Assembly: GCA_037176725.1 (NCBI GenBank)
Contig: JAZBRS010000075.1
Span: 76,386,001-76,450,000 of the forward strand
From: Posidonia oceanica
Lineage: Eukaryota > Streptophyta > Magnoliopsida > Alismatales > Posidoniaceae
Length of the DNA: 64,000 bases
Direction of reading: 5' to 3'
The notes beneath the pieces were generated by a model. That model was not told where the DNA came from. It did not search any database and worked only from the letters and a program-made list of their open reading frames with translations. Made by a program: the position numbers and the translations under genes. Position 1 is the stretch's first letter; the number at the start of each line of letters is the position of its first letter. Positions 47,501 to 57,900 of this stretch are shown here, in pieces.

Positions 47501-48299
47501 GGTTTGGCATTCTTGTTCCATTCCTTGCGCCGTTTTGCATGTCAACCTGGTTTTCGCATCTTTTTGCATACTTGTTTCGTTCCTCGCACTGTTTTACGCG
47601 GTTTTCCCTGCATGTCGATTGCATTGCATGGTTTTCTCGCTGTTTTGTTTTATCGCCCGCATTTGCATATAGGGCGGTGATGCTTACTGTCCGGAGTTCT
47701 CACGAGCCAGGTTTCGCCCGGTTCGGAACACAGACAGCGTTGCTGAGCGCATAGATTGCACGTTTACTTCCTTGCATCGTCTTTCCTCACTTAGAGCACA
47801 CCTTTGAGCATTTAGACAGGCATTCATTGGCACTTAGGTATTCGAAGTCTGCATTTCCCTGCATATGCGAGCGTAAGCCTAGAAAGACCGATTCTCGGGC
47901 GTGTCGGGGGTGCCTAACACCTTCCCCGCGCGTAACAGGAGTCCTTACCCTCTCTTGGCCCGCAATGACCATATTGCCCTTGTCCTAGGCACGAGTCACA
48001 TCATTTGCATTCATTTGCATCTCATTTCTTTTGCATTGCCCTGCATTGCATCTTTTGCTTGGTTTTGCGTGATTATTCACGCATTTCCCCGGTTTTCCTT
48101 GTCTCCCGATTTAATAGACTTGGTGGCGACTCCGATTTTGTCTTGTCTTCTTCTTTTCTTTCCTTTTTTTTCCTCTTTTAAATGTTTTCGAGTTAGGTCT
48201 TCCTTCTCGGACATAGCCGCTTATAGTGAGCCTGATTCCGATCGGTGCACGCGAGCTTTGGCAACGTGCATGGACGATCCGAACACCGGGATCGCTACA
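41514..48299 (+). mobile_element. Ogre1 5' LTR (6.8 kb)
   Basis: Starts TGTTGACACCCCATTTTGAC after ACAAC and ends GGATCGCTACA, followed at once by a primer site. Size and tRNA-Arg priming fit Ogre (TAT lineage). Contents in order: AT-rich 42100-43060, GC-rich 43080-44590, AT-rich 44600-45400, the 30-bp minisatellite 45740-47600, and a terminal block (47660-48299) shared with LTR E. Frames in the GC-rich part occur on both strands and lack domains. The reverse-orientation partner is at 54997-61156. Confidence 0.9.
45740..47600 (+). repeat. 30-bp minisatellite with 90/119-bp higher-order units in Ogre1 LTR
   Basis: Basic monomers of about 30 bp share the core CCGTTTTGCG. Three types (ending CTTCATGTTTTCT, CTTCTTTGTTT and CCCTTTAGTTTTTC) alternate, giving a 90-bp higher-order unit, sometimes 119 bp when an extra 29-bp monomer is added. 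Landmark GCGCGCCGCTTC or its variant recurs at 45892, 45982, 46072 and 46191. Because 30 is a multiple of three, long open frames cross it on both strands; they show only repeat-derived composition. Confidence 0.9.
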
Positions 48300-48300
48300 G

Positions 48301-48318
48301 TGGCGACTCCGCTGGGGA
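48301..48318 (+). promoter_or_regulatory. Ogre1 primer binding site (tRNA-Arg type)
   Basis: TGGCGACTCCGCTGGGGA lies one base after the LTR. Its first part is complementary to a tRNA 3' end of CGGAGTCGCCA, as in plant tRNA-Arg starting GACTCCG; Ogre elements are known to use tRNA-Arg. Confidence 0.85.
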
Positions 48319-49608
48319 TTTCAGACTCCGGCTTTCGCTTTGGCTTTATTTCGCTCGCTTGCTGTTTGGGTTTTGCCTTCTTTGTTTGCCTTCGTGTCTT
48401 CTTTGCCTGTTTTGCTCATTTTTCTGTGCAAACACCTAGCGAGTCGCCTTTTAGGCAACTCTGCTTAGGTTTTGCACCCCCCTCGTCTACTTCGCGGTGG
48501 CTTCCACTTCACCTTGTCTGCTCAGTCTAGTTTGCTTGATTGTTTGCTTACTTCTTTACTTCTGCTCTTGTCTGCTTTAGTGCTTACTTGTCTTCATCTT
48601 TCTTTATCTTACTTGCTTATTATTGCTTTATTTCCCGCATAACACATGTCTACATACTTGTTTGGCAATAATACATGCTTTTTGAATGGTGAATGCTTCC
48701 TTTTACACACCTGCTATGTCACTACGCACGCACATACTCTGCATACATGCCTTTTGACATAATGAATGCTTTCTCTTCACTACCATGCTCACAAACACTC
48801 GCACATGCCATGCACTTGCCTTTTGTTATGTTGTATGTTGTTTGCCTGCCATATTTGACTGATTTTCTTCCCTTTCGCACGTGCCATGTCTAGGAGGGTA
48901 GAAACATGTTTGCTTTCCCTTTTGCTTAATCTAAAAGCTACAATAAAGTTAAACAATAACTTCTAAGCATAACTAGAGCCAATAACTTGCAAATTTCCCC
49001 CTTTTGGTTAATAAAACGCAAGTAAAAGACTCTAAAGCATTTTGCATGATTGATTCATCTTAGAAAGCATGCATCTTCTCATCTGAGTCCACCTATCAGT
49101 CTGCGAAGGATGGCTCCGGCCCCTCACCCCGATGCTTTGGCATGGTGTGAGTCGGTCGGTCTGTCCCCCCTTGTCCGGGGTCGTGTCGGTGTTAGTGGAG
49201 GGTACCACCCACGCTTTGGCGGGGTAGAGGCCACCAACGCACCACCCTGTCATTACCTGAGCTTTGGGCCGGGAGTTAGACAGGGGACCTGCTTTTTCTG
49301 ACCTAGAGTCTGTCTAAACCCACTACCCTTGAGTGCGTCCTAGTAGGTCATCTACTCAGGACACGCATGGTGAGAGAGCGCATCTTAGGACATTCATTTG
49401 CACGTGTGCCATTCATGCCACCCCTAATAACTCTTTATTGCATACAACCTCTAACATCTTTACTCTTTTGCAGGTACGTGCGGGATCCGCTGCCCGGACT
49501 CTGAGCGTCCCTCCTCTGAGCTACTTGTCACTTCCGGCAGTAGTTTTCCTTAGAACTTTACTTCTTTCTCCCTCGTCGCAGCTTTCGCTCACTTAGATTC
49601 AGTCAGCA
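48319..49608 (+). other. Ogre1 leader
   Basis: No convincing gene, although Ogre elements often have an extra frame here. A hairpin GAGTCGCC...GGCAACTC lies near 48439-48459. TTTTGCAG then GTACGTG near 49467-49480 could act as splice signals. Confidence 0.55.
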
Positions 49609-51753
49609 ATGGCCCAGTCTGTCGGTGGGCTCCACTTTACCGCTGATTCGGAGGGGTTTACCACTTGGGTCTCTCCGGATTTCACTTCTGTTCGCTCTGT
49701 GCCCTCTATGACACCAGGATTCCATCCTCAGGCGTCTAGGGCACTCCCTTCTGCTGTGGGTCTCTGGCAAACTTGCGCCACTCCGGATCCGATCGTCGAA
49801 TCTGTCTCGATGACCGCTCCTTGCGTTCCGGAGGCGCCTCTGACCCCTTCGTCCTGGGGATATGTCGTTCCCGACATCCCTTCTACTGCGACGACCTTTG
49901 CTTTAGGTTCTCAATCTCTTGAGTCCGCCCCCCGGCCGGTCCTGCAATTCAGTGTTCCCACTCACAGGGCTCCTGAAGTGCGGTACCAGCACCTGATGGA
50001 CGCTATCCAGTGGCTGCAGGGTGTGGCTCTATCAGTTCGACCCTCTTGTATTCCTGTCGCCCCTGAGGTTCCTCTGCGGCCTGCTGTTGCACACACTGCA
50101 CTCCCGCCTAGACCATCGCCCCAGCTACACACTGCTCCGGTGATGGGGGCGCGGCATCTGTCTCCTGCTTCTGCACAACACTACGCACTGCATACAACTC
50201 CCTTTACTGGTGATCAGTCTTTTGGACTGGTTGGAGCACAGAATCCCACTGGTTCACTGCCCGGCATCGCGCCTGTGCAGCAACTGTTGCTCCAACAATT
50301 TGCACATCGCACCACACAGCATATTGCCCATCCATCTCCCTTGCATCAGGTTCAGAACCCAGCATACTTTCCTACCTACACTGCACGCACGCACGGATAC
50401 GTCGGCCATCCCGTTGCTCCATCAGGCGACGTGATGGTGGATCCGGAGGAGCACTCAGGTGCGACCCACTCGGCGTATGTGGTCCCTACCCTTGCTGCAC
50501 CATCCCTTATGGCAGCCAATCCAGACCCCATCAATGACAGGATGGATGTTCTGGAAAAAGCACTACGTCTAGTGCAGCGCAAGGACCACCAGTCTTACCA
50601 GTTTCGCGACCTTTGTCTCTTTCCCAAGGCCGCACTCCCTTCGAAGTTCCGCATCCCGGTCTTCGATAAATACAATGGTAAAGGCTGTCCTATTTCGCAT
50701 CTGAAGGCATACTGCGGGGACCTTGCTCAGCTTCAGGCTGATGAAAGGCTCCTTATCCGCCTGTTTCAAAAGAGTTTGACCGGCCCCGCGCTCAAGTGGT
50801 TCACTTCCCTTGACATGGCAGCGGTTCGAACTTGGACCGATCTTTCTCAGGCCTTCCTTGAGCAGTATGCTTTCAACCTCGACTTGATCCCCAAGAGGGA
50901 GGATCTTGTCGCCATCCAGCAGAGACCCCAAGAGCCATTCGGGGAGTATGTCGGTCGCTGGCGTTCCTTAGCCGCCCAAGTCAAAGATAAACCCTCCGAG
51001 GAGGATTCTATCGAGATGATCGTTAAAGGGGCGCTGCCAGCGATTGGGACTCTGCTTTGCATTCAGCACATCACTAGTCATGCATCGCTGATTAGGGCTG
51101 GTGTCCGCGTGGAAAGCTCGCTGTGAAGTGGGCATTTCCCCGCACTTTCTGCATTGGCTAGGCAGGCCAACACCTCCGGCAATCACCGCAGCAACAACAA
51201 CAACAGCTCCACTCCTGACCGCTCTGAACAGCTCTCCGAATTATGTGTCGATCCTCCCAAAGGGCCTGCCTCTGCAGAGAGTCAACTAGACCCTTTTCCG
51301 CTAGAGCACGCACCTAATTTTGCACCCACTGAGCACACTGCCACCGTCGAGCCCGTGCATCACGTCGCACCCGCTCGGCAAGGACTCCATCCAGGGCAAA
51401 GACGACCTCGTCGGGCTGAGTGTGATTACACGCCTCTCCCCGGACCACTGAGCGCCATCTTCCCTCAAGTTGAGTCGCTCCTGAGGCTCCCGGCTGTCCG
51501 TCCGTCACCAAATCCCCCTCCATGGTGGCATGATACGGATCAGTTCTGCAGTTTCCATCGGGCCACTGGGCACTCGACGGACAACTGCCTCACTCTTCGG
51601 GATGCCATTCAACGTCTGATCGACCGCAGGATCATCAGCGTTGGCCAGCAGGAGCCTGCACATACACGTACACCTGCACTTGCACTTGCACACCCTAGTG
51701 TAGCCAATCCTTCCTCCGCCGGAACCTCGGGGGGTTATCCCAATCTTCTCTGA
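49609..51753 (+). pseudogene. gag: Ogre1 gag with one internal TGA
   Basis: The frame from ATG 49609 runs 505 codons to TGA at 51124-51126 and, in the same frame, on to 51753. Residues 1-310 are Pro/Ala/His-rich. The core follows: FPKAALPSKFRIPVFDKYNG, KSLTGPALKWFTSLD, SQAFLEQYAF, EPFGEYVGRWRSLAAQV and SIEMIVKGALP. After the stop comes an Asn/Ser-rich linker and the knuckle CSFHRATGHSTDNC followed by LRDAIQRLIDRRII, typical of TAT/Ogre gag. The TGA lies where the surrounding helix would allow Arg (CGA to TGA). It would form the capsid and bind RNA. Confidence 0.85.
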
Positions 51754-51895
51754 ATCCCTCTCTGCTCCGATGGGTCCTTCTGATCCCATTGGCGCGATCC
51801 CCTCTTCCGCCCTCCCTATCTCGTCCAAGGGACGCTCGGAGATGCAACGGCAGCGTCGACAGCAGGACCGGGTGCAGCGTCACCCAGGTAAGTCT
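51754..51895 (+). other. End of Ogre1 gag region with splice-donor sequence
   Basis: A second frame (ISSKGRSEMQRQRRQQDRVQ) is open here and may be the true continuation after a frameshift. It ends at CCCAG|GTAAGT (51887/51888), a consensus donor. Ogre elements carry an intron between gag-pro and the rest of pol, so this may be that donor. No protease is seen before it. Confidence 0.45.
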
Positions 51896-53610
51896 TTCTA
51901 ACCTCTCTTTTGTTTCCCGCATTGTCTTTTCTTTTCTTTTTGTTTTGTTTTGTTTTTGCGGCTTTTTTTTTGTCTTGCCTAAAAATCATAAGAAGCATAA
52001 AATCAACAAAAACTCATTAAAGAGCGTGCATCCCTTCTACTTCTTGCATTCATCCTCATTCGGGCTGGCAACCCTAACTGCTCGGCGATAGGTCCGTTAA
52101 CCTATCATTCGGGCTGATATCCCTAACTATTCGGCGATAGGTCCGTCAACCTATCACCTTCCTTTGCACATAGCTATCATCTCATGCATTCATGCCATCC
52201 TGTACATATCTGTCATCATGCATATCACCTTCCGCATACATGCCATTTCTTGCATCTTACAAAGCAAAAACGCCAAAAAAAATCAAGAAAATCAAAAAAC
52301 GCAAAAATATTTTCTCGCATTGCTGTGGTTTTCCCTGTTATGTTTTCTTAAACCTAAAAAACCATAAAAAATACAAAACCGATGCAAAAACCTAAAAACA
52401 TGCTTGCCCCTTCCCTTCTAAAAAATACAAAACCCATAAACATTTGTATAATCAGAAACCTGGCTATGGACAAGCAAGCAGCGCCTGGAGGATGTCAAGC
52501 AGTGACGATCTCAGGCAGAACTCACCTGAACAGCGCCATCTCTTGCATGTGGCCACAAAGTGAGACTGAGAGCAGAATAGAGCATCTCGCTAAGTTTCAG
52601 AACACTACAAGCGAGATCCACCTTATCGAGAGAGTCCACCGAACATGGAGAGGACCGAAGCAGAGCGGAGCATAGCCAGAGGCTGCAAGCACACATTGCA
52701 GAGGCTGAGGGTGTACGCGGATCAGCCGAACTCTTAATGCCTCATCAGGGACTGCTACCCCAAGAGGGCGAAGTCATGCATATCCAAAAGAATAGAGATC
52801 ATGTGAGCAAAAGAATATGATAACATGATATGCATGCTTGAGCACAAAAGAAAAATGAAGAAAGAAGTTGAAGAAAGAAGGCGCTCATGAGAGGAGTGAT
52901 TCGGACGAGCGTCAAAGCCATCTCAGTTATCAGCATCAAGCACCACACTGGCAACTGCACAAGACATCATATCTGGAGGACCTGGCCCCACCCTCCGAGC
53001 GCAGCAGCACGCTCCAACCCCTGTGCAGACAACACTTATTTCCAAGAAGGCTAGATGCAGATCCAATCACTCATGAGGGGAAAAGAAACATCATCCTGTG
53101 AGCGTCAAAAGCGGTAGTCGGTCCCCGAGGAATTAAGACGGAGGCTGTGAAGCTGCATCCAACGCTTCTGCTACCTACCTGCAGCCAAAGGCTATTCTCT
53201 GCGAAGCCAAAGCCTTATCCTGAGCCTAGAGTGAGAAAGAGAGCCACCGACCACAACTCGGCGTGGCGTTGCTCGAGGATCGAGTTTCCTGAGTCCGGAA
53301 GTGCAGAAGCACCCTTTTAGCGCAGTTGCTTTTGAGTCCATAGCCACCAAAAAATGCATGCTGTAATAACTTACCTTCTCTTCACCCTGTTTTCGAAAAC
53401 CAGAGTCAAGGATGGGCACTCTTTGCCCGACCTCGCTCAGAGGCTCTGCGTTTTTCAAAGTTTTGCCGCCCACCGCGTTGGGTAGGTCCTGGATGAATGG
53501 CATGTCCCTCGTTTGTCACCTCGTGACGCTACGAAGCATGCCCGCGCTGAGACCATTGCACACCCACCACGGGGGGTTTCCTGTTTTCCATGTATCCGCC
53601 TGCATCCCTC
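51896..53610 (+). other. Ogre1 region after gag, pol missing
   Basis: No protease, reverse transcriptase, RNase H or integrase motif in any frame. Hairpins GATAGGT...ACCTATC lie at about 52085-52106 and 52134-52155. From 52450 to 53500 the sequence is more GC-balanced with short frames only (for example a Gln/Glu/Ala-rich one near 52670-52760); I do not recognise it. Confidence 0.55.
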
Positions 53611-54200
53611 ATTCTTTGCATCCGGGCTGGCACCCCTAACTGCTCGGCGATGGGTTCGTCAACCTATCATCCATCCGCCCATTCATCCACCCTTGCATTC
53701 TGGTGCCAGGAGCACTTCGGCTGTCCCCTGGTATCATCCTGATACCAGGGGCATCTTTTTGGCTGCCCTGTGGTATCGTCCCCCTCATCCTCATTTGGGC
53801 TGGCACCCCTAACTGCCCGGCGATAGGTTCGTCAACCTATCATCCATTCACCTATCCATCCTCGCATTTCGGTGCCAGGAGCACTTCGGCTGTCCCCTGG
53901 CATCATCCTGATACCAGGGGCATCTTGTTTGCTGCCCCTCGGTATCCCACTTCCATCTGCATTTGGGCTGACATCCCTAACTGTCATGGGCGCGTCTCTA
54001 GACCTCTGCCGCACCTTCTGGTTCGGTATCCCGCCCCCTTTCCACCCTCATTCGGGCTGATAAGCCCTAACTATCCGGTGATGAGTCCGTTAACTCCTCA
54101 TCTGGGCCGATACCCCCTAACTATTCGGTGGTGAGTCCGTCAACTCTTCAGAGGGCCGATACCCCCTAACTATCCGGCGATAGGTCCGTTAACTTATCAC
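53611..54200 (+). repeat. Ogre1 3' UTR-like repeats with hairpins
   Basis: A block of about 170 bp is present twice (from about 53625 and 53799), each with a CCCCTGGTATCA hairpin (53725-53751; 53894-53920 with one mismatch). Then three units of about 50 bp around 54050-54195 carry GATGAGTCCGTTA-type hairpins. The same hairpin occurs in Ogre2's 3' UTR at 63672-63698, so this is 3' UTR that lies close to gag because pol is deleted. Confidence 0.7.
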
Positions 54201-54250
54201 CCCTTTCGTCATAGTTTAATAGCATTGTGTGGCATGGCATCAGCACCGCA

Positions 54251-54720
54251 TCATTGCACGAGCATGGCGTGCTTAAGATTCGAACCCCTGGCTCGTGTAT
54301 TGCCTAAGGTATCGTCCTCGGCACCCACAAGACTTTCGCAGCTTGCCGGCTTTGGATGATACTCGCAGTAGTGCGCGGCCCTGGGATCGTTTTTTCCGGT
54401 TTCGCATGCTCGGCGCTCCGCTGTTTATACACTGCATCCCACTGCATAACATTAGCATTTCAATGCATGACATCATATAGCTTCTTTGTGTCCTCTGTAG
54501 AGTCAGTCCTAGTACTGCATTCCATCATTGCACGGACATGGCGTGCTGGGGATTCGAACCCCTGGCTCGTGTATTGCCTAAGGTATCATCCTCGGCACCC
54601 GCAAGACTTTCGCAGCTTGCCGGCTTTGGATGATACTCGCAGTAGTATGCGGCCTCGGGAACGTTTTCCCGGTTCCGCATGCCCAGCGCTCCACTGCTTA
54701 TACCTTGCATTCGACTGCAT
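54251..54720 (+). repeat. 274-bp tandem repeat in Ogre1
   Basis: The block starting TCATTGCACG at 54251 recurs from 54525. Each holds GATTCGAACCCCTGGC, which on the minus strand looks like a tRNA T-arm, but no full tRNA folds. Confidence 0.75.
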
Positions 54721-54996
54721 AACACTGCATAACATTGCACCCTTATTGCGCTACTGCTCCTCTGTGGTCCTTACACCAACTTCCGCACTTCGCCTTCCCG
54801 GGCCTACGCCCGCCACCGCATGCACATCCACAGCATATTTACTTCTCAGCACTTTACTTCTCAGCACTTTACTTCTCAGCACTTTACTTTCCAGCGTCTT
54901 TACTTTTCAGCCTTTTACTTTCAACACTCGCATCGCCTATGCCTACAACAGAAGCTTGGCAAACGGCCCCCTGCGCTAGAGCTGCACACCGCTCAC
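54721..54996 (+). repeat. Short repeats at the Ogre1/Ogre2 junction
   Basis: Units of about 18 bp with ACTTCTCAGCACTTT recur three times and decay (54838-54930). The Ogre2 LTR begins at 54997 after GCTCAC, so CTCAC is its probable target duplication. Confidence 0.65.
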
Positions 54997-57900
54997 TGTA
55001 GCGATCCCGGTGTTCGGATCGTCCATGCACGTTGCCAAAGCTCGCGTGCACCGATCGGAATCAGGCTCACTATAAGCGGCTATGTCCGAGAAGGAAGACC
55101 TAACTCGAAAACATTTAAAAGAGGAAAAAAAAGGAAAGAAAAGAAGAAGACAAGACAAAATCGGAGTCGCCACCAAGTCTATTAAATCGGGAGACAAGGA
55201 AAACCGGGGAAATGCGTGAATAATCACGCAAAACCAAGCAAAAGATGCAATGCAGGGCAATGCAAAAGAAATGAGATGCAAATGAATGCAAATGATGTGA
55301 CTCGTGCCTAGGACAAGGGCAATATGGTCATTGCGGGCCAAGAGAGGGTAAGGACTCCTGTTACGCGCGGGGAAGGTGTTAGGCACCCCCGACACGCCCG
55401 AGAATCGGTCTTTCTAGGCTTACGCTCGCATATGCAGGGAAATGCAGACTTCGAATACCTAAGTGCCAATGAATGCCTGTCTAAATGCTCAAAGGTGTGC
55501 TCTAAGTGAGGAAAGACGATGCAAGGAAGTAAACGTGCAATCTATGCGCTCAGCAACGCTGTCTGTGTTCCGAACCGGGCGAAACCTGGCTCGTGAGAAC
55601 TCCGGACAGTAAGCATCACCGCCCTATATGCAAATGCGGGCGATAAAACAAAACAGCGAGAAAACCATGCAATGCAATCGACATGCAGGGAAAACCGCGT
55701 AAAACAGTGCGAGGAACGAAACAAGTATGCAAAAAGATGCGAAAACCAGGTTGACATGCAAAACGGCGCAAGGAATGGAACAAGAATGCCAAACCGTGCA
55801 GGAAAACGAAAGAAGGGCGCAAAACCGGGCAAGGAAAACAAGGGCTCGCAAAACGAGACGAGAAAACGAAAGGGCACGCAAAACGGTGCAAGACGAAAAG
55901 GCGGCGCGCAAAACGGAGCGAGAAAACTTGAGAGCACGCAAAACGGTGCAAGAAAACTAAAGGGCACGCAAAACGGTGCAAAACAAAGAAGCGGCACGCA
56001 AAACGCAGCGAGAAAAAATGAAGGCACGCAAAACGGAGCGGAAAAACTAAAGGGCATGCAAAACGGTGCAAAACAAAGAAGCGGCGTGCAAAACGGAGCG
56101 AGAAAACATGAAGGCATGCAAAACGGAGCGGAAAAACCAAAGGGCAAGCAAAACGATGCAAAACAAAGAAGCGACGCGCAAAACGGAGCGAGAAAACATG
56201 AAGGCACGCAAAACAGAGCGGAAAATATGAAGGCACGCAAAACGGAGCGGAAAATATGAGGGCACGCAAAACGGTGCAAAACAAAGAAGCGGCACGCAAA
56301 ACGGAGCGAGAAAACATGAAGGCACGCAAAACGGAGCGGAAAAACTAAAGGGCACGCAAAACGGTGCAAAACAAAGAAGCGGCGCGCAAAACGGAGCGAG
56401 AAAACATGAAGGCACGCAAAACGGAGCGGAAAGACCAAAGGGCACGCAAAACGGTGCAAAACAAAGAAGCGACGCGCAAAACGGAGCGAGAAAACATGAA
56501 GGCACGCAAAACGGAGCGGAAAACATGAAGGCACGCAAAACGGAGCGGAAAGACTAAAGGGCACGCGAAACGGTGCAAAACAAAGAAGCGGCGCGCAAAA
56601 CGGAGCGAGAAAACATGAAGGCACGCAAAACGGGGCGGAAAAACTAAAGGGCACGCAAAACGGTGCAAAACAAAGAAGCGGCGCGCAAAACGGAGCGAGA
56701 AAACATGAAGGCACGCAAAACGGAGCGGAAAAACTAAAGGGCACGCAAAGCGGTGCAAAACAAAGAAGCGACACACAAAACGGAGCGAGAAAACATGAAG
56801 GCACGCAAAACAGAGCGGAAAACATGAAGGCACGCAAAACGGAGCGGAAAGACTAAAGGGCACGCAAAACGGTGCAAAACAAAGAAGCGGCGCGCAAAAC
56901 GGAGCGAGGGAACTCGAAAACACGCAAAACGGTGCAAATGGCATGCAAATGAATGTAGTGCAGGGGTTCAGGAGGATATACCTGGAGATCCGGGAGTCTG
57001 ATCGGGGATCTGCCTGGTCCATGCCGAAGAGCGCTTCGCTGCGGTCGCCTGGGCAGCTTTCTTGAGGAGATCCAACGGTCGGATTGGAAGATATCGCGAC
57101 TTCGGAGCAGAAGGGCCAGAACAGATGAGAAGAACAGACCTAAGTGTTCAGGAGGTCCTAGGGGTGTGCTGAAGGTCCTCCCAAATGAAGGGGAGTTAAA
57201 AGTGCTTAGTGTATGCAAAGGGGAGCTAGAATGACAGACTAGATGAATGCAGGATGCATGCAAAGCAAGAAAAGATAAAGAAAAGCAATTCGGAAAGAAC
57301 AGGGATTCAAAAACATTTTTGAAGAAAGAGAGGGGCTAAAATGCAAATTTTCCAGAAAACCGGGGTTCTGGGGAGTCCGGGAATGCAAGTGGAGGGTCTG
57401 CATGCAATTTTTGCAAACATAGGAGCTAAAATGCAACTTGGGGGCAAAACAGTCTTTTCACATGATTTTTCAAAAGATGCAAGGCTCTATGTGTGATTTT
57501 TAAATCATGCAGGGGTCAAATATGCAATTTAGTATGGAAAACATGGAATCATGGAACAGGACTGTGGACTGACATGCAATTTCCACAATATGCAGGGTTG
57601 AAAATGCAATGTAGTAAGCTAAAAATGTATGCAAGAGTTACTGTCCATTTAAAATGGACCTATATGCAAACTGAAAAAACAGAGGGGCAAAAGTGCAATG
57701 CATCAACCAAAAAATAAAATCAGAACCTAAGTTGCTACAGTGCAGTGGACTAAGATGCAAAAAAAGACAAAAACAGGGATCTGAAATGCAATGTAATAAG
57801 GTAAATTTCATGCGTTGAGATTAAATAATCTACTGCAGGATTTAGATGTAAAATAAAAAAACAGAAGGGCTGAACCTAAACTTTTTATAACTAGAAAGCA

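Noticed and set aside
45406..47754. Long Cys/Phe/Arg-rich frames across the Ogre1 LTR minisatellite (and 55542-57263 on the other strand)
   Set aside because: They exist on both strands because the 30-bp unit is a multiple of three; composition is purely repeat-derived and there is no domain.
54270..54570. tRNA-like T-arm (minus strand AGGGGTTCGAATCCCC)
   Set aside because: Only the T-arm is convincing; acceptor strands do not pair and no D or anticodon arm fits.
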